Shown here: in pieces, positions 17,892-27,680 of the stretch | Layout: each line of letters opens with the position of its first letter | How positions within the stretch are numbered: the first letter of the stretch is position 1 | Origin: Betaproteobacteria bacterium Ga0074130 | GTDB taxonomy: Bacteria; Pseudomonadota; Gammaproteobacteria; Burkholderiales; Rhodocyclaceae | NCBI GenBank assembly: GCA_001464495.1 | Contig: LNDZ01000033.1 | Location: forward strand, 248,001 to 312,000 | DNA length: 64,000 nt | Reading direction: 5' to 3' | Position numbers and translations under genes: made by a program | Notes under the pieces: generated by a model | Database searches by the model: none | What the model saw: only the letters and a program-made list of their open reading frames with translations | Told to the model about the DNA's origin: nothing

Positions 17892-18376
17892 CGCCGCCCT
17901 TTCGCATTCTCGGGGTGCACCACATTGCCATCGGCAACAGCGACCTCGGTCGTCTGCGCCACCTGTGGGGTGATGTTCTGGGGTTGAGCTTAGGTGAGGC
18001 GTTTTCGCTGCCATCTGAGAATGTGGTTGGCAGCATCGCCCGGCTTGAGGCTGGCCCTTATACCGTCGAAGTCGATTTGCTCCAGCCGCTGGATGCCGAC
18101 AAAAAGCCCGCGCCGCATCTGCCGCCGCTCAATCATGTGGCCTTCTGGGTGGACAAATTACCTGAAGCGTTTGAGTGGCTCACTGCACAAGGGGTGCGCT
18201 TCACGCAGGGTGGTATTCGTGCAGGTGCTGGCGGACGACAAATGGCGTTTATTCATCCCAAAGGGAATGAAGACTTCCCGCTGAGTGGCGAAGGCGTGAT
18301 GATCGAGCTGGTACAGGCGCCGCCTGAGGTGGTGATGGCTTATCAGACGATCGCTGCCGCTGTCAGAATGGCCTGA
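17888..18376 (+). CDS. VOC-fold protein, methylmalonyl-CoA epimerase-like
   Basis: A 162-residue vicinal-oxygen-chelate protein. His12 ([10 protein letters not shown]), His83 (NHVAFWVD) and Glu140 (VMIELVQ) match the metal ligands of methylmalonyl-CoA epimerase, and [15 protein letters not shown] matches its substrate loop. No methylmalonyl-CoA mutase or propionate genes lie nearby, so the exact substrate is open. It is coupled to lgt by ATGA and its last 14 bases overlap the 3' end of the convergent radical SAM gene. Confidence 0.8.
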   Translation: MTPPFRILGVHHIAIGNSDLGRLRHLWGDVLGLSLGEAFSLPSENVVGSIARLEAGPYTVEVDLLQPLDADKKPAPHLPPLNHVAFWVDKLPEAFEWLTAQGVRFTQGGIRAGAGGRQMAFIHPKGNEDFPLSGEGVMIELVQAPPEVVMAYQTIAAAVRMA

Positions 18377-19268
18377 TCCACACCGGCCGCAGTCCTGCTT
18401 GGTCGGGGGCGGCAATCGCGGTGTCGATTTGCGCCAGGAGCGCCTCCTTGTCCTTGCCTAGCGTGCCTTTCAATACCAGCTGATTTGAGGCGTGATCGCT
18501 GCGGAAGATGGTTTTCTCGAGCGCGAGTGCTCCTACAAACGTCCGCAATTCTTGGAAGCGCGCGTGCTGGTCCATATGCTCATAGATCCCACCCTGCTCA
18601 GCGTAGCCGGCACGGAATCGATCCTGACCATGGGGATGATTGATGACGAGTGAGGAGAGAAACTCTGGCTGCGTGGCATTCGCAAGCCGCGCTGAGTTCA
18701 AGGCATGCTGCTCACTATAGTGCTTACCCCCCACCCCGTTAATGATCATGACCGAACGCTGAATGCCTGCATCGCGTAGGCGGTTTAGCGCTTCAACTGT
18801 GCCGTCGAAGGTGTCGCCCTTCTGGATACTTTTCAGGACGAAGTCATCACCGGATTCAGCGCCCATATAGATCAGCTTGAGGCCGGCCTCGTGCAGGGTC
18901 TTCAACTCTTCGACCGATTTATTGTGCAGATTGAAGGATGAGCAATAAGACGAGACGCGTGAAACATTTGGTAGGTGCTGACGGATCAATTCAAGGATGC
19001 GCAGCAACCGACGTGTCGACAAAGACATGGCATCGCCGTCCGCTAGAAATACACGCCGCACCTCTTGCAGGTACTGGCCTGCCCAGACGATCTCTGCCTC
19101 TACATCCGTATCTGGCTTGAGCGAAAACTTTTTCTGCGGCTGGGTGTACATGTCGCAGTAGGTGCACTTGTTCCAGCTGCAGCCATTCGTCACCTGAAAG
19201 ATCAGCGAACGTGCCTCGCTCGGTGGGCGAAACAGCGGTTCGATATAGGTGATGGGCGAATGGTTCAT
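18363..19268 (-). CDS. Radical SAM protein, function unassigned
   Basis: A 301-residue radical SAM enzyme. The cluster cysteines are Cys30, Cys35 and Cys38 in NGCSWNKCTYCDMY; the first spacing is four residues, a variant seen in this subfamily rather than CxxxCxxC. IYMGAESGDD supplies the expected Glu/Ser-Gly SAM-binding stretch. The N-terminal YIEPLFRPPSEARSLIFQ and the SSLVINHPHGQDRF segment belong to an uncharacterised subfamily. The substrate is unknown. It ends within the convergent VOC gene. Confidence 0.8.
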   Translation of the reverse strand: MNHSPITYIEPLFRPPSEARSLIFQVTNGCSWNKCTYCDMYTQPQKKFSLKPDTDVEAEIVWAGQYLQEVRRVFLADGDAMSLSTRRLLRILELIRQHLPNVSRVSSYCSSFNLHNKSVEELKTLHEAGLKLIYMGAESGDDFVLKSIQKGDTFDGTVEALNRLRDAGIQRSVMIINGVGGKHYSEQHALNSARLANATQPEFLSSLVINHPHGQDRFRAGYAEQGGIYEHMDQHARFQELRTFVGALALEKTIFRSDHASNQLVLKGTLGKDKEALLAQIDTAIAAPDQAGLRPVWIRPF

Positions 19269-19305
19269 GACAGCTTTATTCTAGTCTCGGAATTAATGCC
19301 TGACA

Positions 19306-21168
19306 TCAGCCGACTGCGGCTTCATCGAGCGCCCGCAGGATCTGCATCCCGTAAGCTTCCAGCTTCTTTTCACCCACACCGCTGATCTGACGCAGATCAG
19401 CTAGGGTTTGCGGTTCGCGATCTGCCATTTCAGCCAGCACGGCATCGTGAAACACCACATAGGCTGGTACGTTGTGTTCCTTGGCTACTTCGGCGCGCCA
19501 CGCCTTGAGCGCGTTGTAACGCTGCGTGGCTGCCGTATCCAGCGCAATCGGTGCGGCTTTCGTCTTGCTACCGCGGTTGGTGCTGCTGCCTTTACTGCGG
19601 ACAGCTTCACTGGCCTGCCGCAGCAGCAACTGCACCTCACCTTTGAGCACGGCGCGCGCACTCTCGGCGAGCTCCAGCGTGTTGTACTCCCCCTCTGTTT
19701 GCAGATGGCCCAATGCGATCAACTGGCGTAGTACCGCGCGCCATTGCACCTCGCTCAAGTCGGCGCCAATACCAAAAGTAGAGAGGGCGGTATGTCCATA
19801 CTGCGTCACCTTGTCGGTGGTCTTGCCACGCAAGACATCGATCAGATGACCACCGCCAAACTGTTGGCCGCCATGCTGGTGAAAACGGAAGATGCAGCTC
19901 AGCGCCTTGCGTGCTGCTTCCGTTGCATCCCAGGTCGCCGGTGGGCTGATGCAGTTGTCACAATTGCCGCAGGGGGTGCTGGGCTCGCCAAAGTAATCCA
20001 GTAGGCGAACGCGCCGGCAATCATGTGCCTCAGCTAAGGCCAGTAGCGCATCCAGCTTGGCGCGTTGGTTACGCTTGAAGTCTTCATGTGCGGGGCTTTC
20101 GTCAATCATGCGGCGCTGATTGACGACATCCGCCAAGCCATACGCCATCCACGCATTCGAGGCCAGCCCATCGCGCCCGGCACGGCCGGTCTCCTGATAG
20201 TAGCCTTCGATATTTTTCGGCAAGTCGAGGTGCGCGACAAAGCGCACATCAGGTTTGTCGATGCCCATACCAAAGGCAATAGTTGCGACCATGACGATGC
20301 CTTCCTCACGCAGAAAGCGGTCTTGGGTGTGCTGACGCAGCTTGGCCTCAAGGCCCGCGTGATAAGGCAGGGCGGATACGCCTTGCGTGCCTAACCATTC
20401 CGCCGTGTCTTCAACCTTCTTGCGGGACTGGCAATACACGATACCAGCATCGCCGGCATGTTCGTCCTTGATGAAGGCGAGCAGCTGCTTCCGCGCATCG
20501 ACTTTCTCGACAACGTGATAGCGGATGTTTGGGCGGTCGAAACTGCTGATGAAGACACGGGCTTCCTCAAGCTGCAGTCGCGCAATGATGTCGGCACGGG
20601 TGAGATCGTCTGCCGTGGCCGTCAGCGCAATACGAGGAACCTGCGGGTAGCGCTCATGCAGCACGTTGAGCGCGAGGTAGTTTTCGCGGAAATCGTGCCC
20701 CCATTGGCTGACACAATGCGCTTCATCAATGGCGAAAAGCGAGAGCTTCTGGTGCTCGTAGAGCATGTCGAGCAGGCCAATGAAACGCGAGGTGGTGAGT
20801 CGTTCCGGGGCAACGTAGAGGACAGTAATCCGCTCCTCACGCAAGTCGCGCTCGATCGCCAGGGCTTCGTCAAAACTCTGCGTCGAATCGAGAAAGGTTG
20901 CCGCGACACCGGCTTCTTCGAGTGCGCCAACTTGATCGTGCATCAGCGCAATCAAGGGGCTGACGACAATCGTTACGCCCTGACCAGCCCGCTGGCGGAC
21001 AATGGCCGGCACCTGATAGCACAGGCTCTTGCCGCCACCCGTTGGCATCAGTACCAGCGCGTCTTTGCCACGGATCACATGATCGACAATTTCCGCCTGC
21101 GGCCCGCGGAAGGCCGGGTAGCCGAAGACTTCATTCAGGACGGCAAGTGCCGGATCGTGGGCAGACAT
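19306..21168 (-). CDS. recQ: ATP-dependent DNA helicase RecQ
   Basis: A 3'-5' DNA helicase of recombination and fork repair, 620 residues. Walker [11 protein letters not shown], the DEAH box in [15 protein letters not shown], and motif [12 protein letters not shown] are intact. The zinc-binding cysteines appear in [12 protein letters not shown] and CGNCDNC, followed by a winged helix and a C-terminal HRDC domain. The start at [17 protein letters not shown] is favoured because the upstream extension does not match the family; no strong ribosome site is visible. Confidence 0.95.
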   Translation of the reverse strand: MSAHDPALAVLNEVFGYPAFRGPQAEIVDHVIRGKDALVLMPTGGGKSLCYQVPAIVRQRAGQGVTIVVSPLIALMHDQVGALEEAGVAATFLDSTQSFDEALAIERDLREERITVLYVAPERLTTSRFIGLLDMLYEHQKLSLFAIDEAHCVSQWGHDFRENYLALNVLHERYPQVPRIALTATADDLTRADIIARLQLEEARVFISSFDRPNIRYHVVEKVDARKQLLAFIKDEHAGDAGIVYCQSRKKVEDTAEWLGTQGVSALPYHAGLEAKLRQHTQDRFLREEGIVMVATIAFGMGIDKPDVRFVAHLDLPKNIEGYYQETGRAGRDGLASNAWMAYGLADVVNQRRMIDESPAHEDFKRNQRAKLDALLALAEAHDCRRVRLLDYFGEPSTPCGNCDNCISPPATWDATEAARKALSCIFRFHQHGGQQFGGGHLIDVLRGKTTDKVTQYGHTALSTFGIGADLSEVQWRAVLRQLIALGHLQTEGEYNTLELAESARAVLKGEVQLLLRQASEAVRSKGSSTNRGSKTKAAPIALDTAATQRYNALKAWRAEVAKEHNVPAYVVFHDAVLAEMADREPQTLADLRQISGVGEKKLEAYGMQILRALDEAAVG

Positions 21169-21281
21169 GGTTGCAGCAGTGCGGGGGTAGGGGTGCAATG
21201 ATGCCATTGCGCGCACGAAAAACACAGCGCTGGTGAAGCGCTAAGGTCGAAATAAACTAGTGCATAATTCCGCAATATCAC

Positions 21282-21303
21282 TGGCGCAATTTTTGATGCG
21301 CCA
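21282..21303 (+). repeat. Inverted repeat upstream of the EAL gene
   Basis: TGGCGCA and TGCGCCA are perfect 7-base arms around ATTTTTGA. They lie 30 bases before the EAL gene start and 14 bases after a -10-like CATAAT (21263-21268). An operator or a hairpin in the 5' leader is plausible. Confidence 0.5.
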
Positions 21304-21333
21304 TGGCTCTAGCACTTGGGGAGGGATAGCGCC

Positions 21334-22107
21334 ATGAACATGACACGATTTGCTGAGCCTTTTCAGGCGGTTGGTTGTAGTGAATGCCGCAATCTCGAAG
21401 GCTTGGGCTTTGAGTTCACGATGGCGTTTCAGCCCATCGTAGATATCACCCTGCGCCGTCCATTTGCATACGAGGCCCTTGTCCGAGGACCGAATGGCGA
21501 GGGTGCCGCCAGCGTATTGGCAAAAGTGAACGATTCCAATCGGTACCGTTTTGATCAGGCCTGTCGTGTCAAGGCCATTGAATTGGCGAGCAAGCTCGGT
21601 CTGCACAAGCTGCCGAATTGTTTGCTAAGCATTAACTTCATGCCCAATGCGGTGTATCGCCCTGAAACGTGTATCCGCGCCACGCTGGAAGCCAGTAAGC
21701 AGTTCGACTTCCCAACTGATCGGCTGATGTTTGAAGTGACTGAGGGTGAGCGCGTCGAGGACCCAACGCATCTGGTCAAAATCTTCACCGAGTATCGCAA
21801 ACAGGGTTTCGTCACTGCGATTGACGATTTTGGTGCGGGCTACTCAGGCCTCAATCTGCTCGCGACCTTTCAGCCTCAGGTACTCAAGCTCGACATGGAG
21901 CTGACGCGCAATATTGATAGCAACTTAGTACGTCAGGCTATTGTTTCGGGCGTATTGCTCGTAGCGAAAAAGCTCAATATCACCGTGGTTGCCGAAGGTG
22001 TCGAAACCCAAGCTGAGTGCGACTGCCTCGCCGCCATGGGCGTGCGCTACATTCAGGGTTATCTATTCGCACGCCCCAGCTTGGAAAAACTCGAAACCGA
22101 GTTCTAA
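21334..22107 (+). CDS. Single-domain EAL protein (c-di-GMP phosphodiesterase)
   Basis: A 257-residue protein that is almost only an EAL domain, predicted to hydrolyse c-di-GMP to pGpG. Catalytic and metal residues look complete: FQPIVD, YEALVRG, INFMPNA, EVTEGE, IDDFGAGYSGL, LKLDM, VVAEGVET and YIQGYLFARP. There is no recognisable sensory domain beyond 28 N-terminal residues with two Cys (CSECRN). GGGGAGGG lies 9 bases before the chosen ATG. A palindromic leader precedes it; its end is 10 bases from the convergent czcA end. Confidence 0.9.
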   Translation: MNMTRFAEPFQAVGCSECRNLEGLGFEFTMAFQPIVDITLRRPFAYEALVRGPNGEGAASVLAKVNDSNRYRFDQACRVKAIELASKLGLHKLPNCLLSINFMPNAVYRPETCIRATLEASKQFDFPTDRLMFEVTEGERVEDPTHLVKIFTEYRKQGFVTAIDDFGAGYSGLNLLATFQPQVLKLDMELTRNIDSNLVRQAIVSGVLLVAKKLNITVVAEGVETQAECDCLAAMGVRYIQGYLFARPSLEKLETEF

Positions 22108-22117
22108 ACGAGTCTCC

Positions 22118-25100
22118 TTAGGCTTTCTTCAGTTTCTTGGCTGCACGCTCCATCGCCCATACATACAGCGTTGGTAGAACAAACAGTGTGAGCAGTGTGG
22201 CGGATACCAGGCCACCGATCACGACGACGGCGAGCGGTTTCTGCGTTTCCGAGCCAATCGCCGTAGAGAGTGCCATCGGCAATAGCCCCAGCATGGCCAG
22301 CAAGGCAGTCATCAAAACAGTACGGAGCCGGTTGATCGAGCCTTGCATCGCCGCTAAACGCGGCAACATGCCAGAGGCCACCAGCTGGTTGAAATGGCTA
22401 ATCATCACAACGCCGTTCAAGACCGCCTGCCCAAACAGCGCGATGAAGCCGATTGCAGCAGAAACCGATAGTGGAATATCCGTGAAGAACAGCGCGAAGA
22501 TGCCGCCGATCATGGCGAAGGGAATGTTGATGATGATTAGCGTGGCACTCCGCAGCGAACTAAAGGCGTTTACGAGCAGTAGAAAGATCAGCAGGATAGA
22601 CAGCGGCACCACCCACGAGAGTCGTTGCATGGCGCGAACTTGGTTTTCAAACTCGCCGGACCAGCTGATGCGATAGCCTTCGGGTGCCTTGATCTTCTCG
22701 GCAACCCGCTTTTGCATGTCGGCTACGACACTGCCCATGTCGCGATCCTTGATGAAGATCCCGATTGAGAGGACGCGGCTACCGTTTTCGCGAGCGATAT
22801 TCATGGCGCCGCTGCTCATGTGAAAGTCAGCCAGCTCCTCTAGTGGAACGAAAGCACCATCCGGCGTGGTCACAGGCACGCGCTTGAGGCGGTCAAGCTC
22901 GCGGTCTGCTTCAGCCAGACGCAGGCTGACCGAGAAACGACGTTCGCCTTCCCACAGATAGGTCGCATCCTTGCCCGCTACCGCAGTTTCAATCACTTCC
23001 TCAATCGCGCCCACCGAAAGGCCATAGCGGGATGCACGGCTACGATCAATTTCAATCTTGTATTGCGGCAGCTGCCCGTTACGATCGATAAAGGCGCGAG
23101 TGACGCCTTCAACCGGGCGTACTTCGGCGAGGATATCGTTGCCGATGTTTTGCAACTGATCGAGATCGGCGCCTGTCACCTTGATCACAATTTGTCCGTC
23201 GATCTGCGAAATGCTTTCGAGCACGTTGTCGCGGATAGGTTGCGAGAAGGTGGCATCGATACCGGGAATTTCCTCAACCGCTTTTTCCATCTGCGCGAGA
23301 ATTTCGTGCTTATGTATGCCTTTGCGCCACTCGCTCTCGGGTCGCAATTCGACCAGTGCTTCTACTTGGCTCGCGATCTTCGGGTCGGTGCCATCTTCAG
23401 GGCGACCTAGCTTAGAGGTGATACTTTTTACCTCCGGCACACTCATCACTGCCATGCGTACCTGACGCGCCATGGCCTGCGCTTCCTTGATGGATGTCGA
23501 GGGTTGCAGGCCTACATTCAGCCAGATTGAGCCTTCATTCAGCTCAGGCAAAAACTCACTGCCCAGCATCGGGAGCACTGCAAAGCTTGCACCCAACGCG
23601 ATCAGCGCTGTGGTGATCACACGCTTGCTATTGTTCAGCGCCTTGCTCAATGCCGGCGCGTACCAGCCTTTGAGCTTCTCAACCAGTTTGACGTCGCCGT
23701 GCGGCAAATTCTTCTTGAGCAGCCAGTGAAGTAACAGGGGCACTAGTGTCAGCGAAATGATCAGGGACGCAATCAGCGCAGACGTAACCGACCAAGCCAT
23801 CGGCGCAAAGATGCGGCCTTCATGGCGTTGTAAGGTAAAGATGGGGATGTGTGCGGAGATGATGATGACCATCGAAAACAGCGTCGGCCGTCCAACCTCC
23901 GCCGCCGCATCAATGATTTCATGAATCCGATTACGCCCTTCCAGCTTTCCCTCGTAGGTGGATAGCCGGTGGAACACATTCTCAACCACAATCACCGCGC
24001 CATCCACGATGATGCCGAAGTCCATTGCACCAAGGCTCAGTAAATTGGCAGGAATGCCAACGATGGTAAGACCAATGAAGGTGCCGAGCAGTGACAGCGG
24101 GATGACCATGGCAACAATCGCGGCCGCGCGGAAGTTGCCGAGGAAGATGAAAAGGACCAGACAGACGAGTATGGCGCCTTCGATCAAATTCGAAAACACC
24201 GTCTTCATCGTCTTGCCGATCAACCAAGATCGATCATAGAAAGGCTCGACCGTTACGCCTGCGGGCAGTGCGGTGGCACGAATTTCCTCCAGCTTGGTTT
24301 TGACGGCATCCAGCACGACAGAGGCGTTTTCGCCCTTACGCATGAGGATCATGCCGTAGACGATGTCATCGTTCTCGTTCTGTCCAGCCACGCCTTGACG
24401 CGGGACTGTACCGACCGACACATGCGCGACATCGCTGACCCTGATTGGGCTGCCATTACGCGCCGTGATGACAACGTTCTCGATATCTTCCGGCCCTTTG
24501 AGCAGGCCGATACCGCGAATCAAAAATTGCTGGGCACCATATTCGACATAGCCGCCACCAGAGTTGGCATTGGATTGCCCCAAGGCTTGGGCAAGCTGAT
24601 TGATCGATACCCGCGCATCGCGCAGGCGTGAAAGATCCGGCTGCACTTCAAAAGTTTTAATCCCACCCCCGAAACTGACAACGTCGGCAACGCCAGGAAC
24701 GGTCTTGAGTTGGCGCTCCATCACCCAATTTTGTAGGGTGCGTAATTCGACAGCACTGAGATGATCGCCTTTGAGGCGATAGCGATAGACCTCGGAGATC
24801 GCCGAGGTCAGTGCTGCCAGCTCAGGCTTGACGCCATCTGGTAGGTCGGCCGTTTGCAAGCGCTCCATGACCTGCGCCCGTGCGAAATAGTCATTGGCCT
24901 TGTCATTAAAGGTGACCACCATGTAGGAGAGGCCGAACTGCGTATGTGAAAACACCCGCACGGCATTTGGCACGCCAGATAGTGCAACCTCGATTGGAAT
25001 TGTGACCTGCTTTTCAACTTCCTCAGCGGCGCGGCCGGGGAACAGTGTGATGACCGTAACCTGGGTGTCGGAGACGTCCGGGAATGCCTCGATCGGCAGG

Positions 25101-25198
25101 TTCTTGAAGGCGAGGAAGCCACCACCAATCAGCAATACCGTTCCAAGAACGACGAACAGCGGCTTGATCAGCGAGAAGCGGATGATGCTGCGCAACAT
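22118..25198 (-). CDS. Heavy-metal efflux RND transporter CzcA type
   Basis: Inner-membrane proton-driven pump of a tripartite divalent-cation exporter, 1026 residues. TM4 carries DFGIIVDGAVIVVEN with Asp, Asp and Glu in the arrangement typical of Zn/Co/Cd (CzcA-like) pumps and unlike the Cu/Ag CusA pattern. Two large periplasmic loops and twelve membrane segments are evident. It is the last gene of the outer membrane protein-adaptor-pump operon, 12 bases after the adaptor gene. Metal specificity is inferred from TM4 only. Confidence 0.92.
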   Translation of the reverse strand: MLRSIIRFSLIKPLFVVLGTVLLIGGGFLAFKNLPIEAFPDVSDTQVTVITLFPGRAAEEVEKQVTIPIEVALSGVPNAVRVFSHTQFGLSYMVVTFNDKANDYFARAQVMERLQTADLPDGVKPELAALTSAISEVYRYRLKGDHLSAVELRTLQNWVMERQLKTVPGVADVVSFGGGIKTFEVQPDLSRLRDARVSINQLAQALGQSNANSGGGYVEYGAQQFLIRGIGLLKGPEDIENVVITARNGSPIRVSDVAHVSVGTVPRQGVAGQNENDDIVYGMILMRKGENASVVLDAVKTKLEEIRATALPAGVTVEPFYDRSWLIGKTMKTVFSNLIEGAILVCLVLFIFLGNFRAAAIVAMVIPLSLLGTFIGLTIVGIPANLLSLGAMDFGIIVDGAVIVVENVFHRLSTYEGKLEGRNRIHEIIDAAAEVGRPTLFSMVIIISAHIPIFTLQRHEGRIFAPMAWSVTSALIASLIISLTLVPLLLHWLLKKNLPHGDVKLVEKLKGWYAPALSKALNNSKRVITTALIALGASFAVLPMLGSEFLPELNEGSIWLNVGLQPSTSIKEAQAMARQVRMAVMSVPEVKSITSKLGRPEDGTDPKIASQVEALVELRPESEWRKGIHKHEILAQMEKAVEEIPGIDATFSQPIRDNVLESISQIDGQIVIKVTGADLDQLQNIGNDILAEVRPVEGVTRAFIDRNGQLPQYKIEIDRSRASRYGLSVGAIEEVIETAVAGKDATYLWEGERRFSVSLRLAEADRELDRLKRVPVTTPDGAFVPLEELADFHMSSGAMNIARENGSRVLSIGIFIKDRDMGSVVADMQKRVAEKIKAPEGYRISWSGEFENQVRAMQRLSWVVPLSILLIFLLLVNAFSSLRSATLIIINIPFAMIGGIFALFFTDIPLSVSAAIGFIALFGQAVLNGVVMISHFNQLVASGMLPRLAAMQGSINRLRTVLMTALLAMLGLLPMALSTAIGSETQKPLAVVVIGGLVSATLLTLFVLPTLYVWAMERAAKKLKKA

Positions 25199-25210
25199 GA
25201 GGGTATCCGC

Positions 25211-26332
25211 CTATTTCTTTATGGCCATGGCAATGACTTGTTGCAGGAGCAGTGCACCCTTGGCGACAACATGTTCCCCGGTCTTTACGCCATTCCGTAT
25301 GCGCATCGTGTCAAAGTCGGACTCTTCAGCGGTGATCGCCTGCCGGCGGAAGCGCCCTGGGGCCTCTTCAATAAACACATACTGCGCTTTACCCAGCAGC
25401 ATCACTGCGCTGGCAGGCACGCGGATGAAGTCACCGCGATCCACCGTTACGTCGGCGTTTACGAACATTTCAGCCTTGAGGCGATGATCCTTGTTGTCGA
25501 GTGCGGCGCGCGCGCGAGTGCGCCGTGTGTCCGGATCAATAAAGTCAGCGACATGCTCAATCTTGGCTTCGCGCGTTTCCTCGCCCAAGGTGGTCTGATG
25601 CAGCTGCACCGTCATGCCGGGTTTGACCACCGCAATTAACGACTCTGGCACGTCAAGATTGACCCACAGGCGGTCCGGATCAGAGACAACGAAGAGTGCA
25701 TCGCTGCCTTGATCCGCACGCACTTCTTGGCCGGGGTTGGCGCGGCGTTCGACCACTACGCCGGCGATTGGCGCACGGAGGGAAAATTGTTGATCGACAC
25801 CGCCGCCGGCACTGCTGCCGTAAGCGCGTGTGCGCGCGGCAGCACGGTTGCGTTCAGCTGCTGCGCGGGAAAAGTCGGCTTCGGCAAGTTCGGCATCTTT
25901 GTCCGAAATAAAGCCAGCTTTGTGCAGCTCGCGTGCGCGGGCGATGGATTTTTCGGCGACGCCATAACCGGCGCTGGCCTTGGCAGCCTCGGCTTGTGCT
26001 TCGCCAAAATCTGGTGAACTCAGGGTGGCGAGAATGTCGCCAGCCTTAACCTTGTCGCCAGGCGCAGCATTGAGTTTGACGATGCGTCCGCCAAGGGGGG
26101 CGAAGACGCGCACCGTCCGCGTTTCATCCCAGCCAATGCGGCCTGACAAGCGCAGCGTTTCCTGTGTGGCTGCCTCGGTCGGGATGATCAAGAGCGCCTT
26201 CAGTTGCGTGCTGTCCTTGGGGAAGATCACCGTTTGGCCTTCCACTTTCGGCCCCTCTTCAGGTGCCGGCGGTGCCTTCTCGCAACCTGCAATGGCGGCG
26301 CATAGCCCGCAAATCCACAATGCTTTTTTCAT
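25211..26332 (-). CDS. RND efflux periplasmic adaptor CzcB type (lipoprotein)
   Basis: Membrane-fusion subunit of the metal exporter, 373 residues. MKKALWICGLCAAIAGC ends in a lipobox Cys. The barrel-sandwich halves [20 protein letters not shown] and RAPIAGVVVERRANPGQEV flank an alpha-hairpin (about residues 115-175) rich in Ala and Glu. It overlaps the outer-membrane gene by ATGA. No His-rich N-terminal metal-binding segment is seen. Confidence 0.9.
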   Translation of the reverse strand: MKKALWICGLCAAIAGCEKAPPAPEEGPKVEGQTVIFPKDSTQLKALLIIPTEAATQETLRLSGRIGWDETRTVRVFAPLGGRIVKLNAAPGDKVKAGDILATLSSPDFGEAQAEAAKASAGYGVAEKSIARARELHKAGFISDKDAELAEADFSRAAAERNRAAARTRAYGSSAGGGVDQQFSLRAPIAGVVVERRANPGQEVRADQGSDALFVVSDPDRLWVNLDVPESLIAVVKPGMTVQLHQTTLGEETREAKIEHVADFIDPDTRRTRARAALDNKDHRLKAEMFVNADVTVDRGDFIRVPASAVMLLGKAQYVFIEEAPGRFRRQAITAEESDFDTMRIRNGVKTGEHVVAKGALLLQQVIAMAIKK

Positions 26333-27564
26333 TCACTGATTTCCCATTGAGTCGCTGCCAACCAGGCGGCGCGGGCTTTGGCGTGGTCTGCGCGCGCAGC
26401 CACGACTTCAAGTTCAACAGCACGCAGGGTGCGGCGTGCATCAAGCAGATCGGTCAGTCCGATCGCGCCTTTACGGTAAGCCAGCTCACTGGCTGCACCG
26501 ACCTCACGCGCTTGCGGCAGCGCATCGCTTTCAATGCGCTGCAGGCGCTCAATCGCGGCGGCCAAGTCGGCGCGTGCCTGTTCGGTCTCGGTATAGGCGG
26601 TGCGCAGGGTACGCTCACGTTCTTCGATGGCAGCGCTGTATTCGGCTTCAGCACGTGCTTGCTCGCCCTCAAAACCGTAGCGAACAAACAGCGGCATCGC
26701 GATGCTGATGCCATACGTCACGCCGGGGGCTGGGCCAAAGCGCTCCACCTGCGCACCAACGGTGAGATCGCGCGTGGTTAGGCTGCGCGCAATGCTGCGC
26801 TTGCGCTCACTCGATTCGATACGCGATGCCGCTGCTCGAACATCGGGACGGCCTTCCAAGGCCAAGCTTTTTTCGGGGGATTGGATTGCTGGCCATTCAC
26901 TGGCCGGTTCGACGGGCTGTGCGGTGGGGCTGCCGAGCAGCAGGCTCAGGCGAGCGAGCGCCTTTTCCTGATCAGCGCTTGCGAGTCGAGCATCATTCTC
27001 TGCACGCAGGGCTTCAATACGCAGCCGGCTGGCTTCAACGCGCGAGACATCGCCTAGCTTCAGGCGTAGCTCGGTGGCAGCCAAGCCACGTTGATAGAGG
27101 CTTGCGGTTTCCAACAACAGGCGCTTGCGCTCGCTGGTGGCGAGTAAATCGAACCACGCTTGGTGCAGCAGCAGTCGTTGTTGTCGGCAGACCTCAGCGT
27201 AGTCGGCGCGGGCCGCTAGTTCCAGTGCCGTGGCACTGTTGCGGCGCAACTCGCGACGATCACCACGCTCGATCTGCTGCTGTATGCCCACAGTCTGATC
27301 CATCCGCTTGTGTGGCAATGAGCCACCGCCAACACCGTCACGGCGACTAATGTCAGTTGTCGAATAGGAAACCGTAGGGTTGGGCGCCTGTCCGGCAATG
27401 GTGATGTCAGCCGTGGCGCCCTCTAAAGCGCGGCGCGCCGCAAGGATTGCATGGTTGGACTGCAGGAGTTGGTTTTCAGCTTGTTGGAGCGTGAGAGGCG
27501 CGGCAACGGTTGTGACTGAAGAAAAACACAGGGTCAGCAGTAAAAGCCGGAACAGAGAAAGCAC
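26329..27564 (-). CDS. TolC/CzcC-family outer membrane efflux protein
   Basis: Outer-membrane channel of the exporter, about 411 residues, with a signal peptide LFRLLLLTLCFSSVTTVAA and long alpha-helical coiled stretches typical of the TolC fold (two OEP repeats). The start is uncertain: I used GTG at 27564, next to the signal peptide; a TTG at 27582 is also in frame and neither has a clear ribosome site. First gene of the czcCBA operon; no metal-responsive regulator is adjacent. Confidence 0.85.
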   Translation of the reverse strand: MLSLFRLLLLTLCFSSVTTVAAPLTLQQAENQLLQSNHAILAARRALEGATADITIAGQAPNPTVSYSTTDISRRDGVGGGSLPHKRMDQTVGIQQQIERGDRRELRRNSATALELAARADYAEVCRQQRLLLHQAWFDLLATSERKRLLLETASLYQRGLAATELRLKLGDVSRVEASRLRIEALRAENDARLASADQEKALARLSLLLGSPTAQPVEPASEWPAIQSPEKSLALEGRPDVRAAASRIESSERKRSIARSLTTRDLTVGAQVERFGPAPGVTYGISIAMPLFVRYGFEGEQARAEAEYSAAIEERERTLRTAYTETEQARADLAAAIERLQRIESDALPQAREVGAASELAYRKGAIGLTDLLDARRTLRAVELEVVAARADHAKARAAWLAATQWEISE

Positions 27565-27612
27565 GAAACTAAAACACCACAAAGCGTGAGCGGTGAATCA
27601 TTCTAGTGACAG

Positions 27613-27631
27613 CAGCTGTCGGTCAGCTGTC
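27613..27631 (-). promoter_or_regulatory. Direct repeat upstream of the czcCBA operon
   Basis: CAGCTGTC occurs twice with starts 11 bases apart (27613 and 27624), about 50 bases upstream of the outer-membrane gene. One helical turn of spacing suits an OmpR-type response regulator. Seen by eye; the repeat is short. Confidence 0.4.
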
Positions 27632-27680
27632 ATCGATACGTGGGGCGATATACCAAGACGCATGGCTGACCCCATCATGA

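Noticed and set aside
18363..18376. Overlap of VOC and radical SAM genes as a sign of a frameshift
   Set aside because: Both proteins are full length with sensible C-termini; a 14-base convergent 3' overlap is ordinary.
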